Origin: Chinchilla lanigera
Taxonomy: Eukaryota > Chordata > Mammalia > Rodentia > Chinchillidae
Direction of reading: 5' to 3'
DNA: 64,000 nt
Assembly: GCF_000276665.1 (NCBI RefSeq)
Contig: NW_004955425.1
Span: 20,455,393 to 20,519,392, forward strand
Shown here: positions 11,471 through 21,607 of the stretch, piece after piece
Position numbering within the stretch: the first letter of the stretch is position 1
Layout of the letters: each line of letters starts with the position of its first letter
Notes under the pieces: generated by a model
What the model saw: only the letters and a program-made list of their open reading frames with translations
The model's database searches: none
What the model was told of the DNA's origin: nothing
Position numbers and translations under genes: made by a program

Positions 11471-11735
11471 GAGCCCGCGCACGTGCTATTTCCAACAGCA
11501 GGATCTTATGAGCCCACAGCAGCGCCGGGCCGCGCCGCGTGACGGAGGCCGGGCAGCGCCCCAGGGCTTGGCAGCGAGGGTGGTAAACAGGAGCCCAACC
11601 CGGCTCGCGCGCAAACGCGGTGTCCGGAAGAGCCGGGGAGAAAGGTGGGGCCCGCAAAGCGCGCTCTGCGCCCGCGGCCGGCCGCCGGCCCCGCCTCCCG
11701 TCCCTTTCCCCGCTGCACCCTTTATCTTAACGCCG
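11471..11735. promoter_or_regulatory. CpG-island-like block
   Basis: A dense run of CpG with high GC lies in an otherwise AT-rich region. It includes an E-box CACGTG at 11480-11485, several GCGCGC runs, GCGGCCGGCCGCCGG and a GC box CCCCGCCTCCC near 11690-11699. It ends directly before a young B1 SINE. It may be an alternative promoter or a GC-biased patch. No exon can be assigned to it. Confidence 0.45.
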
Positions 11736-11769
11736 ATGCCTCTAGCCCCTTAGAATCTCAGCTCAGTGA

Positions 11770-11909
11770 GCCGGGCGTGGTGGTGCACGCCTGTAATCCC
11801 AGCACTCCGGAGGCTGAGGCAGGAGGATCGTTGAGTTCGAGACCAGCCTGGGCTACAAAGTGAGCTCAAGGCCAGCCTGAACTGCATAGTGAGATCCTGG
11901 CTCAAAAAG

Positions 11910-11938
<29 letters not shown>
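11770..11938 (+). mobile_element. B1 SINE, young
   Basis: GCCGGGCGTGGTGGTGCACG to GAGATCCTGGCTCAAAAAG with a long A tract. Target duplication AATCTCAG(C/T)T(C/T)AGTGAG. Confidence 0.93.
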
Positions 11939-11941
<3 letters not shown>

Positions 11942-12074
11942 CAGTTTAGTGAGAACAGAGTCTTTATCTCCTTTCACCTCTGTGTCCACAGCACAGAATA
12001 GGGCCTGGTACCCAGAAGCTGACCCACAGATATTTTTTGGATGCGAAGTACGGATGGAAATAAGTGGCAAAATC

Positions 12075-12127
12075 CTTACTTGCTTAGTAAGTGCAAGGCC
12101 CTGGGTTTGACCCCCAGCACCCGCAAA
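12075..12127 (+). mobile_element. ID 3' fragment
   Basis: TTAGTAAGTGCAAGGCCCTG and GGGTTTGACCCCCAGCACCC. Confidence 0.6.
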
Positions 12128-12284
12128 AAAGTGTTAGAAAGCTAGGCTATCCGTACTAACACTTGGACTTTTTAAAGTACATGTTTTATAACAAGGAGTT
12201 GTAAACGAATGCTTAAAAGAGAAAGTTTTAAATTAATGCTCGGGATGCATGCATCTTCTTTCCTATTTTAGCTAATATGTATCA

Positions 12285-12420
12285 GTTTAACAATTTATAC
12301 ATGCATTTTCACCTCGAACTTTCTCAAATAGAATCACTATCCTCAAGATAACAAAGTTATCCTGTGCTGGAGGTGAGATTCAAACCCAAGTTTTCTGATC
12401 ATAATCGGATGTTCTTTGAT
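12285..12420 (-). mobile_element. Possible MIR SINE, antisense
   Basis: CATGCATTTTCACC near the start and GGAGGTGAGATTCAAACCCA near the end. It is divergent. Confidence 0.3.
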
Positions 12421-12885
12421 ACATCTGGTATGAAAACAGGGAGTAATTCTAGTTATTTTGTCCTACCATAAATAAACATTCATTTGACAGTCACCTTAAA
12501 ATTATGACTGCCTTTACCAGTTCATGGTTTTTCTCTTCACCTGTAAATTTCTTTTGTCCTACATTTCTGGTCCAACTTTACTCTGCAATTTAAACAAATT
12601 CAGCAGACACTTAGTGACTGCCCTCCACGCTGTGTGCAGAGATGATGGGGGGTGAAGCAGAGTGAGGGAGACAGGACAGCAAGGACACGTCTGACATGTC
12701 GGGCTCATGCCCAGGACAAGGGCAGGGAGCTCTGGGAGACACTGGGAAGGGACCTAACCCAGGCAAGGGGAGAAATCCCAGGGCACAACCAGCAACTGCA
12801 GACTGTGTAAGATTTGGCCCAGTAAGACAGCGAGAGGGGCAGGGACAGGAAGCCGCCCAAGGGAAGAGAACGCCTAGTTAGTGTC

Positions 12886-12971
12886 AGGGTTAGGGTTAGG
12901 GTTAGGGTTAGGGTTAGGGTTAGGGTTAGGGTTAGGGTTAGGGTTAGGGTTAGGGTTAGGGTTAGGGTTAG
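12886..12971 (+). repeat. Interstitial telomeric repeat (TTAGGG)n
   Basis: About 14 uninterrupted copies of the vertebrate telomere hexamer TTAGGG. No base departs from the hexamer. The flanks are unique sequence, with GTTAGT just before the array and again at its end. Perfect copies imply a young insertion, such as repair of a break by telomerase. Confidence 0.97.
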
Positions 12972-13139
12972 TCCCAGCATGAGCCTGGACCTTAACAGAA
13001 TGCAAATATAGTGAACTACAAACTCTCAAGTTCATGTTGTCTTCAAAGTCTTTCCATGGATCGCATCACTCCAGTCGCTCTCCTTCTTATCTAGAAAACG
13101 GAGGCAATGGTTGTCAGCATATAAAAATGGGACTAAGAG

Positions 13140-13265
13140 CAACTACATCTTACTAAATGCCAAGCACTGAATCTATGAGACATCATTTCACCTCTGAGAT
13201 AGCTACTGATGTTCATTTTGATTTACAGATGGGGCAGCTGAGATTCACATAAGTTATATTCTTTC
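13140..13265 (-). mobile_element. MIR SINE, antisense
   Basis: AAATGCCAAGCACTGAATCT, CATCATTTCACC and TTTACAGATGGGGCAGCTGA. Confidence 0.5.
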
Positions 13266-13395
13266 AAGTTTGTGTTTTCAAGACCAGTTCCAACCCCAAA
13301 ATGTTAGGTCATAAAAGATTAAAACACTTAAGCTATCCTATATTTTGAACACTTAAAATTTTATTATCATAATAACTTCTCAGAAAGGTAAGAAC

Positions 13396-13472
13396 AGGCT
13401 GGCGATAGAGCTCAGCTGCTCAGCACCTGCCTGGCAAGCTTGAGGTCCTGAGTTCAATTTGTGGTCTGGGGG
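13396..13472 (+). mobile_element. ID SINE
   Basis: GGCTGGCGATAGAGCTCAGC to AGGTCCTGAGTTCAATTTGT. Confidence 0.8.
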
Positions 13473-13644
13473 ACAGGGCTCATAAACTTAAGAACAGACA
13501 CACCTTGACACCTCAAATGGCTTCTTTAAAAAGATAGACTGCAGAATACAGTGATGAATTTTCTCTTTTCTGTTCCTAGTATAAACAAATTTTTGGAAAA
13601 TTCTCTAACATCACCTTCACTGAAGTGGTGTATTGTTATTTGTT

Positions 13645-13918
13645 TGTTTTAGGCTGGGGATTGAACCCACGGCCTCACTCATGTTAAACAAATGTTCTAC
13701 ACTCAATTCTAAGTATTGTTTTATTTATAATATCAGCTGCATGCCCATTTTAGTCACAGGTCTTGGCTTTTTGGTTGGTTGTTATTGTTTATTCATTTAT
13801 TTGTTTTTATTTAGAAACAGTCTTGCTAAGTTGCCCAGGCTGTTCTCCAACTTAGAATCCTCCTGTCTCAGCCTTCTGGATAGCTCGGATTCTAGACCTG
13901 AGCTTCTGTGCCCTGTCA
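13645..13918 (-). mobile_element. B1-ID composite SINE, old, antisense, interrupted
   Basis: ID part: GGCTGGGGATTGAACCCACG (13652). B1-like part: AGTCTTGCTAAGTTGCCCAG to AGCTCGGATTCTAGACCTGA (13818-13905). They are separated by about 90 bp of other sequence. Confidence 0.45.
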
Positions 13919-14254
13919 ATAGGCACTACTAAGAGGTGAAGCCAGAATTTGAAATCAGATCTATATAATTCCCAGGCCAGTGCTCATTCCACATTGCCTC
14001 AAGATATAAGCCATCATCAAATAACTGAAGACAATGCCACATTACAACAGAGTTTTCAGTAATGTGCAACTTACTGAAGGCCTTAATTTTTAAGGCAATT
14101 AATTTCCCCCCCATCTAAATTGATGGAGAAACTCAAATTAGGCTAGAGAAATGATTGATTTAAAAATGAGTCACTACAAAACGGTTTGTGAACTAATGAT
14201 TATAACAAATTAGTGTATTAGTTACCCTTGTCAATAGTATTTTTGTTTTTTTGG

Positions 14255-14394
14255 GTTTTTTTGTTTGTTTGTTTGCTTGTTTTTTGAGACAAGGTTTCAC
14301 TATTTAGTCCAGGCTGAGCCTCGAACTAACAGCAATCCTCTTGCCTCAGCCTCCCAAGTGCTAAGATTACAGGTGTGCACCACCACACCCAGCC
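14255..14394 (-). mobile_element. B1 SINE, antisense
   Basis: GAGACAAGGTTTCACTATTT to GTGTGCACCACCACACCCAG. Confidence 0.88.
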
Positions 14395-14439
14395 CTTAAA
14401 TAGCATCTTGGATCTTATTCCATGTATCTATTCTTCCAT

Positions 14440-14680
14440 ATAGTTGATGTCCAAATGAGAAAATGTTTTGATTGGGCTAGCAATTATAGTTTCATGTATG
14501 ATTTTGTACACTGTTTGCCATTCTACAAGGTTTTAAACAGCCAGTGAGTATTAGTTAATGAGTATATAATTATCATAACTAGCTAATTTCTTATTATTGG
14601 ACATGGTTCCAATTTTTTAACATTATAATCCATCCTATGAGAACATCTTTGTAGATAAAACTTTCCCCTCATGCAGCCCT
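14440..14680 (-). mobile_element. Possible old LINE fragment
   Basis: TTATTATTGGACATGGTTCC, ATTATAATCCATCCTATGAG and GAACATCTTTGTAGATAAAA resemble antisense LINE 3' ends. The assignment is weak. Confidence 0.35.
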
Positions 14681-15129
14681 GTGTGTTTTAAGTGAATCTG
14701 TTTTGAAGGCACAATAGACTCCACCCAAGTTAGTGGCTCCGGCACGGACAGTCTCAGGCCCTCACAAGCAGGTGGAAAAACATTTTACTGTAAGCGATCC
14801 TTTCAGCCATTGCTAATTGCCCCTTAAAGGGGACTGTCCACTACCAGTTGACAGGTTAGTTTGGGAGAGCTCTGTAGAAGTCTGAAGTTCCTAGGGAACC
14901 TTACATCTGATACAGGTTAGGCTGTCATGCAAGAGAACGGAGATCAACGCAGTGGGTCTTGCCACAGAATCATAAAGCAGGCAAAAGTTCTGATTCTTTC
15001 TCTGCCATCTTTCCTAGCACAGCAGCAAAGAATGGCAAACAGTCTCCATGTGCAAATCTCCGTTTGCATTTGAAAGCGCTTTGTAACCAAAAATGCCATT
15101 ACAGATGTGATCACAAATAGGCTTAGCCT

Positions 15130-15208
15130 TTTTCTTCTGGTGCAGAGGACTGAAACCAGGGCCTCTTGCAAGCTAAGCAAGCTCTCTATCACTGAGCTAC
15201 GCCCCTTT
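15130..15208 (-). mobile_element. ID-like SINE, antisense
   Basis: TGGTGCAGAGGACTGAAACC to CACTGAGCTACGCCCC. Confidence 0.7.
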
Positions 15209-15462
15209 CGCAACAGTGTGCTCATAAATCACTACAGTTATACCATAGTTTCACAGCTGAGCTTGCATCTAAAGAATTTAATAAAATAGTAATTGCTATG
15301 GTTTTATTTTCAATTTCAGGGAAACTTCATTCAGTTATTATGTTACAACTGGAGAGCAATCTTGAAGTCTTTAAATTTTAAAAATATCAAAATGAGGCAA
15401 TTTTGTATTTTGAGCTCTAAGTTATTAAGACTTTATCATGCCATAATTCATACAGCTGTATA

Positions 15463-15580
15463 GCCAGGCCTGGTGGCACACGCCTGTAATCCCAGGGTTT
15501 GGGAGGTTGAAGCGGGAGAACTGTTGCAAGCTCAAGGCCAGCCTGGGCTACATAACCAGACCCTGTCTCAAAACTTTTTA
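15463..15580 (+). mobile_element. B1 SINE, 70 bp upstream of MYPN first coding exon
   Basis: AGCCAGGCCTGGTGGCACAC to GACCCTGTCTCAAAACTTTT. Confidence 0.85.
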
Positions 15581-15653
15581 GAAAAAAATGTTGTCCATAT
15601 AGATTTATTATTCCCCAGAAATAACCTAAGCTTTTATCATTACTCTGTTACAG

Positions 15654-16368
15654 CATGCAAGACGACAGCCTAGAAGCTTCCACCTCCATATCCCAACTGC
15701 TGCGGGAAAGCTACCTGGCGGAGACCAGGCACGGCGGGCAGGGCGAGCGCAGCCGCGCCGAGCCGTCCGCCTGCGCCCCGCTTCCCGGGGGGCCGCCCGG
15801 GGCTGCGGAGGGCNNNNNNNNNNNNNNNNNNNNNNNNNNNNNNNNNNNNNNNNNNNNNNNNNNNNNNNNNNNNNNNNNNNNNNNNNNNNNNNNNNNNNNN
15901 NNNNNNNNNNNNNNNNNNNNNNNNNNNNNNNNNNNNNNNNNNNNNNNNNNNNNNNNNNNNNNNNNNNNNNNNNNNNNNNNNNNNNNNNNNNNNNNNNNNN
16001 NNNNNNNNNNNNNNNNNNNNNNNNNNNNNNNNNNNNNNNNNNNNNNNNNNNNNNNNNNNNNNNNNNNNNNNNNNNNNNNNNNNNNNNNNNNNNNNNNNNN
16101 NNNNNNNNNNNNNNNNNNNNNNNNNNNNNNNNNNNNNNNNNNNNNNNNNNNNNNNNNNNNNNNNNNNNNNNNNNNNNNNNNNNNNNNNNNNNNNNNNNNN
16201 NNNNNNNNNNNNNNNNNNNNNNNNNNNNNNNNNCGGCGACCCGCGCTGCGAGGAGCCGCTGGGGCGCGCGCCCCGCTTCGCGCAGAAGCTGCGGAGCAGG
16301 GAAGTGCCTGAAGGGTCCCGCGTGCAGCTGGACTGCGTAGTGGTAGGAATCCCGCCGCCTCAAGTCAG
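15654..16368 (+). CDS. MYPN: MYPN first coding exon (N-terminus and first half of Ig domain 1), interrupted by assembly gap
   Basis: The acceptor is TCTGTTACAG at 15644-15653, and the start codon ATG at 15655 lies one base inside the exon. The first 53 codons run up to the gap at 15814. After the gap the true frame begins at 16235. It reads through the Ig1 A/B strands ([13 protein letters not shown] with the first Ig cysteine, GIPPPQV) to the donor at 16369 (CAG|GTAAAA). The last codon (Arg) is split 2+1 with the next exon. The N-terminal region is where the family binds CARP. The downstream frame is shifted by one base relative to the ATG frame across the 420 N, so the N-run is not a measured length. 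From what I recall of the human protein, about 200 residues are missing, more than 420 nt can hold. GC and CpG content are very high on both sides of the gap. Confidence 0.93.
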
Positions 16369-19300
16369 GTAAAACGTCCCGGCAGTGGCGTTTGGCAAGT
16401 GCGGTCCGCGGACCGTGGCTTCTCTAAGTGTTACCGTTAAGTTTGGGGCTCCGAAAAATTTACATACTCCCGGCCAGGTGCGGCGTGCGCCTGTAATCCC
16501 AGCGCTTGGGAGGCCGAGGCAGGAGGATCCCATGAGTTCGAGACCAGCCTGAAGTACATAGTGAGTTCAAGGCCAGCCTCAACTACGCAGTGAGAGAGAA
16601 AGAAGGAAGAAACAGAGAGAAAGAATCATAGCGATATATGTGCACCCATCTTTATAGCAGCACAATTTGTCATAGCTAAATTTTGGAGACAACTCAAATG
16701 CCCATCAACTGAGGAATGGATGAGAAAAATGTGATGTTTTCATGCAATGGAATATTACTCAGCTGTAAAGAAAGATAAACTTGAGGATTTTATAGGTAAA
16801 TGGATGCAACTAGAGCCCATACTCATAAGTGAAATAAATGAGACCCGCATGTGTAAACACCGTATTGTCTCCCTAATGTAAGAACCTGAAAGAGTAAATA
16901 AAACTGAAAAGTACAATAGATACTGTGCAACACACACACACACAAGATAGCTAAGATAGTTATACTACTAATTTCTGTTGGTTTATTGAAAGGAACAGCT
17001 AATCTTTAATTGATCGATCTTTCATACCTGTATCTGGTAATCTAAGCAACTACTTTGAAGATAACAACCATTGTTGACTTCCTATCATCTTGTTTTCAAA
17101 TTCTGTATCGTTTTTATAGTTTTTGTGTTGTTTTGTTTTTGTCTTTGTTTTTGTTATTTTGTTTTTGTTCTTTTCTTTTTAAAATAAACAAGAAAGAAAG
17201 TGAGAAAGAAAAGAAGGAAAGAAAAAGCAGGCTGAAGATATAGCACAATACCAAGATCCTGCATTCAATCCTCAGTACTACAAAAATTATATAACCACTT
17301 TGAGAAAAACAGCCAGTGTCTAAAGCCACTCTGTTTAATAGAAACATAATCCTAATTATGTATGTAATTTAAATTTTTCTAGAGCTGTTTCTAGAGAGTA
17401 TTTACGAGGTCCTAGGTTTAATCCCTAGCACTAAAGTAATTTTTTAAAAAATGTTCTAGTAGCCACTTTTTATGTGTGTAGTATTGGGGGTTGATTACAG
17501 GACCTTCATTCTGAGCTACATCCCCAGGCCTACGTTTATTTTTTATTCTGAGGCAGGGTTTCATTAGTTGCTTAGCTGCCCATGCTGGGCTCAGACTCGT
17601 GATCCTCTTGCCTCAGCCTCCCAGAGTCAAAATATACCACAGGTATTCACTGAGTACAGATCTTAAAGGCTGGGATTACAGATGTATACCACCATACCTG
17701 GTGCCACATTTTTAAAAAGTGAGAAGAACTAGGTAATACTAAGATTAATAATGTATGTGTTGGGCCAGGGATATAGCTCAGCAGCACAGCACCTGCCTGG
17801 CAAGTGCAAGGCCCTGAGTTTGATTCCCAGTACCAAAAAAATATATGTATTGAGTTGTCTATAAAAATATTATTTCAACATGTAATTAATATAATAATTA
17901 TTAATCAGATATTTTAACTCTACCCATTATACCAGGGATTCAAAATCCAGTGTGTGAATTCTATACTTACAACAAGTCTCAATTTGGATGCTAAATTTCC
18001 CTAGGAAGAACTTACTCTGCCTTTAAGATCTGTACTCAGTGAATGCCTGTGGTATATTTTGACTCTTCAAGAAAGCTAAGTAACAGTATGGAGACTGATG
18101 GACTACAGATAGAGTAAGGCATGGTATTATGGTTTGTGTCTAGGTGTCCCCCCAAAGCCTCATGCAGTCATGGGGTTTCTAGAGTTTGTGATTGATCCAT
18201 GGTCCAATGCTGGGATTATGGGTGTGAGTGCTACACCTGCCCTGGGATGGGTAGTTTGCATACAGTATAAGGAAGGGAAAGAGACTTGCTCTCTGCTGCT
18301 CCTCCCTCCTTTTGCTCTTGCTGCTTTTTGCTGTTTTCTACCATGAACTGTTGCCCTCTGCCATGTGCCACCCTACCTTGGACCCAGCCGAGTATGGACT
18401 GAAACCCTCCACAAACTGTAAGTTAAATAAACCTTTCCTTCCTTAATTTTGGGTATCAGGTATTTTGTCTCAGCAACAAAAGAAAAATAACCAAAATAAC
18501 ATTTGGTATAAGGAGTGGGGTTGTTGCTGTGACTATACCTGAGCATGTGGTTCAAGTGGTTCAAGAGCCTTTGGAAATGGCTTGTGGGAAGAGTTTGGAA
18601 AGGTTTGGAGGTGTCACCTAAGAGTAGAGCTGGAATGCCTTCAGCTCTTCTTTATGGGAGATTCTGGTCAGAGCTCAGAACATCCAAAGGATGATAGAAA
18701 TCCTGCCAGTAAAGACCAGGAGGTTTTAAAGTTCCGGGAGGTTTCTGCTGGGAAGAAGGACTGCACTGGCTGTTGGACTCCAGATGATGTATGTTATGGA
18801 TTGACAGAAAGTTTGTCTGCATTTTGCTCATGTCCAGAGACTTTGCCTGAGACTGAAATTAAGGGCAGTGGACTGATTAATCTGGCAAAAGAAATTTCAA
18901 GGCAGTCAAATGTTGAGGCGGTGGCATGGCTGTTGTTGAGGGCATTTAGCCAGATTTATGTTGAGAATCAAGAGCAAGAAGCCCAGCAGAATTATTTAAA
19001 ATGTTATGAGTTTGGCCAGAAAGGAAGCTCCAGGAAAGCTGTGGACTGCAAAGATAGAACTGAGGAGATCTTCATTGCTGAGAAGAAAAAAGAGAATCAA
19101 AAAGATGGCCTGAGGGCATCACAAGAAGCAGCAAGTCTCCTCCCTTTACACCCTCAAATCTGTAAAGATGATAGACTTTGCCTTGAGAAGGAAGCCCAGA
19201 GCACCATGTTCCAGAATGACGGCAGTGCACCAGGTTGCAGAATGGCAGCAGCATAGAGAATTTGCTCCTCAGGGGCTGGGGATTTAGCTCAGCGGCACAG

Positions 19301-21575
19301 CACCTGCCTGGCAAGTGCAAGGTCGTGAGTTTGATTCCTGGTACCAGAAAAAAAAAAAAAAAAAAAGCATTTGCTCCTCAGAATTGGATTCAGAGTGCCC
19401 AGGGATCCAGGCACTCGACCCCTGTGGCCAAGAGAGGAAAGCTTGGCTACTGCTCCAGGTGGCAGCAGACCTTGGTATCATCCACGTGGCACTGGTTTCA
19501 GGTGCATACAGAATGCAAGAGTTCTGAGGTTAAGAAGGCTTCCACCTCGATTTCAGAAGGCCTGGGAGGCCAGGCAGTGTGCCCCTGAGAGGGTAGTGTA
19601 TGAGGCTGTGAGTGTGAAGCAATAGGTACATTGGAGACCTCAGAAGTTTGGAAAAGCCAGGAACGTGGATGGTCTGAGGAAAGCTGCAAGGAGGGAACAA
19701 GGTGGGCCGAAGAGAGAAGCCGTGGAAGCCACCAGAAGTGGAGTCACTCGAGCCCTCTAGAGCTCACATGTGCCACCCTGCTTTGGAGCCAGCCGAGTAT
19801 GGCCTGAAACCTCCACAGACTGTGAGCTCAATAAACCTTTCCTTCCTTAATTCTGGGTGTCAGGTATTTCATCTCAGCAATGGGAAAAAAGTAACCAAGA
19901 CACATGAGTTAGGTGAATGTACAGACTCATTTTAACTGTATTAAATTTATTATAGCCAGGTGTGGCACACACCTATAGTCACAGCACTTGGGAGGCTGAG
20001 CCAGGAGGATCCCTGTGAGCTCAAGGCCAGCCTGGGCTTCACAGTGAGTTCAAGGCCAGCCTGAACTGCCTGGAGAGACCCTATTTCCAGGAAGGAAGGA
20101 AGGAAGGAAGGAAGGAAGGAAGGAAGGAAGGAAGGAAGGAAGGAAGGAAGGAAGGGAGGGAGGAAGGAAAGAAGGAAGGAAAGAAGGAAGGAAGGAATAA
20201 ATTTACTATAAATTTTCAATTATTGGCTTAAAGAACACTCTTGTCCCTAATCCTCAAGCCTTCCCACAGTGTGAGTGGGGAATAGTGGCTATGTTCATCT
20301 TTTAGGCAGCTTCCATAGACAGTTTCCTTTCTTCTTTTTTTTTTTTTTTTTTTTAATCTTTTTTTCCTTTGGTACTGGGGGTCAAACTCACGACCTCGCA
20401 CTTGCCAGGCAGGCACTGTGCTGCTGAGCTGCATCCCCGGCCCAATAGCCAGCTTTTCTGTCAGGGCAATGAGATACACTTCAGGGCTCCTAACTTGCCT
20501 GGGCAACACACCTGCTTTTGTGTTCTCATTTTACTGTATATATTTCACAGATCCTGTCCATACTTATGGTCCCACAAAGCTTGGAACCAGCTTTAAGCAG
20601 GGTGCATTTGCTATCTCTAATATTATAATAACATGGGAATAATGTGGTTTGTATTTTGTAGAGATTGCTGGTATTTAAAGTCCTGTAAGAGTTACTGTGC
20701 TTCCCTAACACTTAATTATCACTAAAATGTGACTTTATTACATCACATTTTTCCTCAGTGTCCTCCCCTTTTCTTATGAAATAGTCACACTGTAGGACAA
20801 TAAGCCAGGCATGGTGTCACAGACCTGCAGTCCAGCACTCAGGAGGCTGAGACAGGAGGGTTGCCACAAGTTCAAGGCCAGTTTGGGCTACATGAGTGTA
20901 AGGCCAGCCTGGAATACACAGCAAAATCCGGTTGCAAAAAAAAAAATCAAAATGAGGACAATAATAGTATTAATATTAACAATGGTGTTTTTATTTATAT
21001 ATGCACATTAATTCAAGAGATTTGGCCCAAACAAAGTCCTGTTTTATGTTTTACTTTTAAAAGCAGCATAGAGTGAGTCAAACACAATGATTCACACCTG
21101 TAATTCCAGCACCCATGAGGGTGGGGCAGGAGGACTGCCTTGAGTTCAAGGCCAGCCTGGGCTACAGAGAGAGATTCTGTCACAAAAAAATAAAACAAAA
21201 CAAAAAGCAGCTTAAGGCATATAAACTGTTACTCACACAATGGCCTAGAGATTTCACTGTCAGGTTACCAGCGGACCTCCTTGAAGACAGAGGTGTGCTG
21301 CTTTTGCCTCGATCTTGAGTAGGTGGCACAGCTGCTGTTCCACACCGGTCACTCAGGGATGCAGGAAACCAGCAGGGAAAGCTGTCCTCCCAAACCCTGA
21401 CTGCAGCTCCGCCCAGGGAAGTGTCTCTAACTGCAGAGTGCAGCCGCGGGGTTGACCCGCAGCCTCTGCCCCTGATGGTGAAGTGTAGTTTCGGGCTGCC
21501 CCACTGCAGCTGTTATTCGTCACTGATGAGTGTCTTCTTCCTTTAGGAGAGGGGGTGTGGGCTCTGTCTGTGTGT

Positions 21576-21607
<32 letters not shown>

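Larger units (their letters stand above)
18122..19902 (+). mobile_element. ERVL-MaLR LTR element, nearly complete
   Basis: The 5' LTR is about 18122-18501: it starts TGGTATTATGGTTTGTGTC, has polyA signal AATAAA near 18426, and ends AATAACA. The internal region is about 18502-19765. A 3' LTR remnant of about 135 bp (19768-19902) repeats the terminal part of the 5' LTR, including CAGCCGAGTATGG and AATAAACCTTTCCTTCCTTA. The first two-thirds of the 3' LTR is deleted. The LTRs differ at many sites, so the insertion is old. A young ID SINE (19272-19366) sits inside. MaLR elements are non-autonomous relatives of ERVL. A 224-codon open stretch (18582-19256) is present in the internal region, possibly gag-like, but I recognise no domain. 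Confidence 0.8.

Noticed and set aside
12705..12980. Leu/Thr-repeat frame
   Set aside because: It is the telomeric hexamer array read as protein.
15655..16311. Uninterrupted 218-codon sense frame through the gap
   Set aside because: After the gap this frame reads nonsense. The real myopalladin frame is one base off, so the stop at 16311 is an artefact of the N length.
15626..16363. Long antisense open frame across the first MYPN exon
   Set aside because: Most of it is N, and the rest is the GC-rich shadow of the sense exon.
20090..20196. CRISPR-like array
   Set aside because: Units have no unique spacers. It is a tetranucleotide microsatellite in a mammalian genome.
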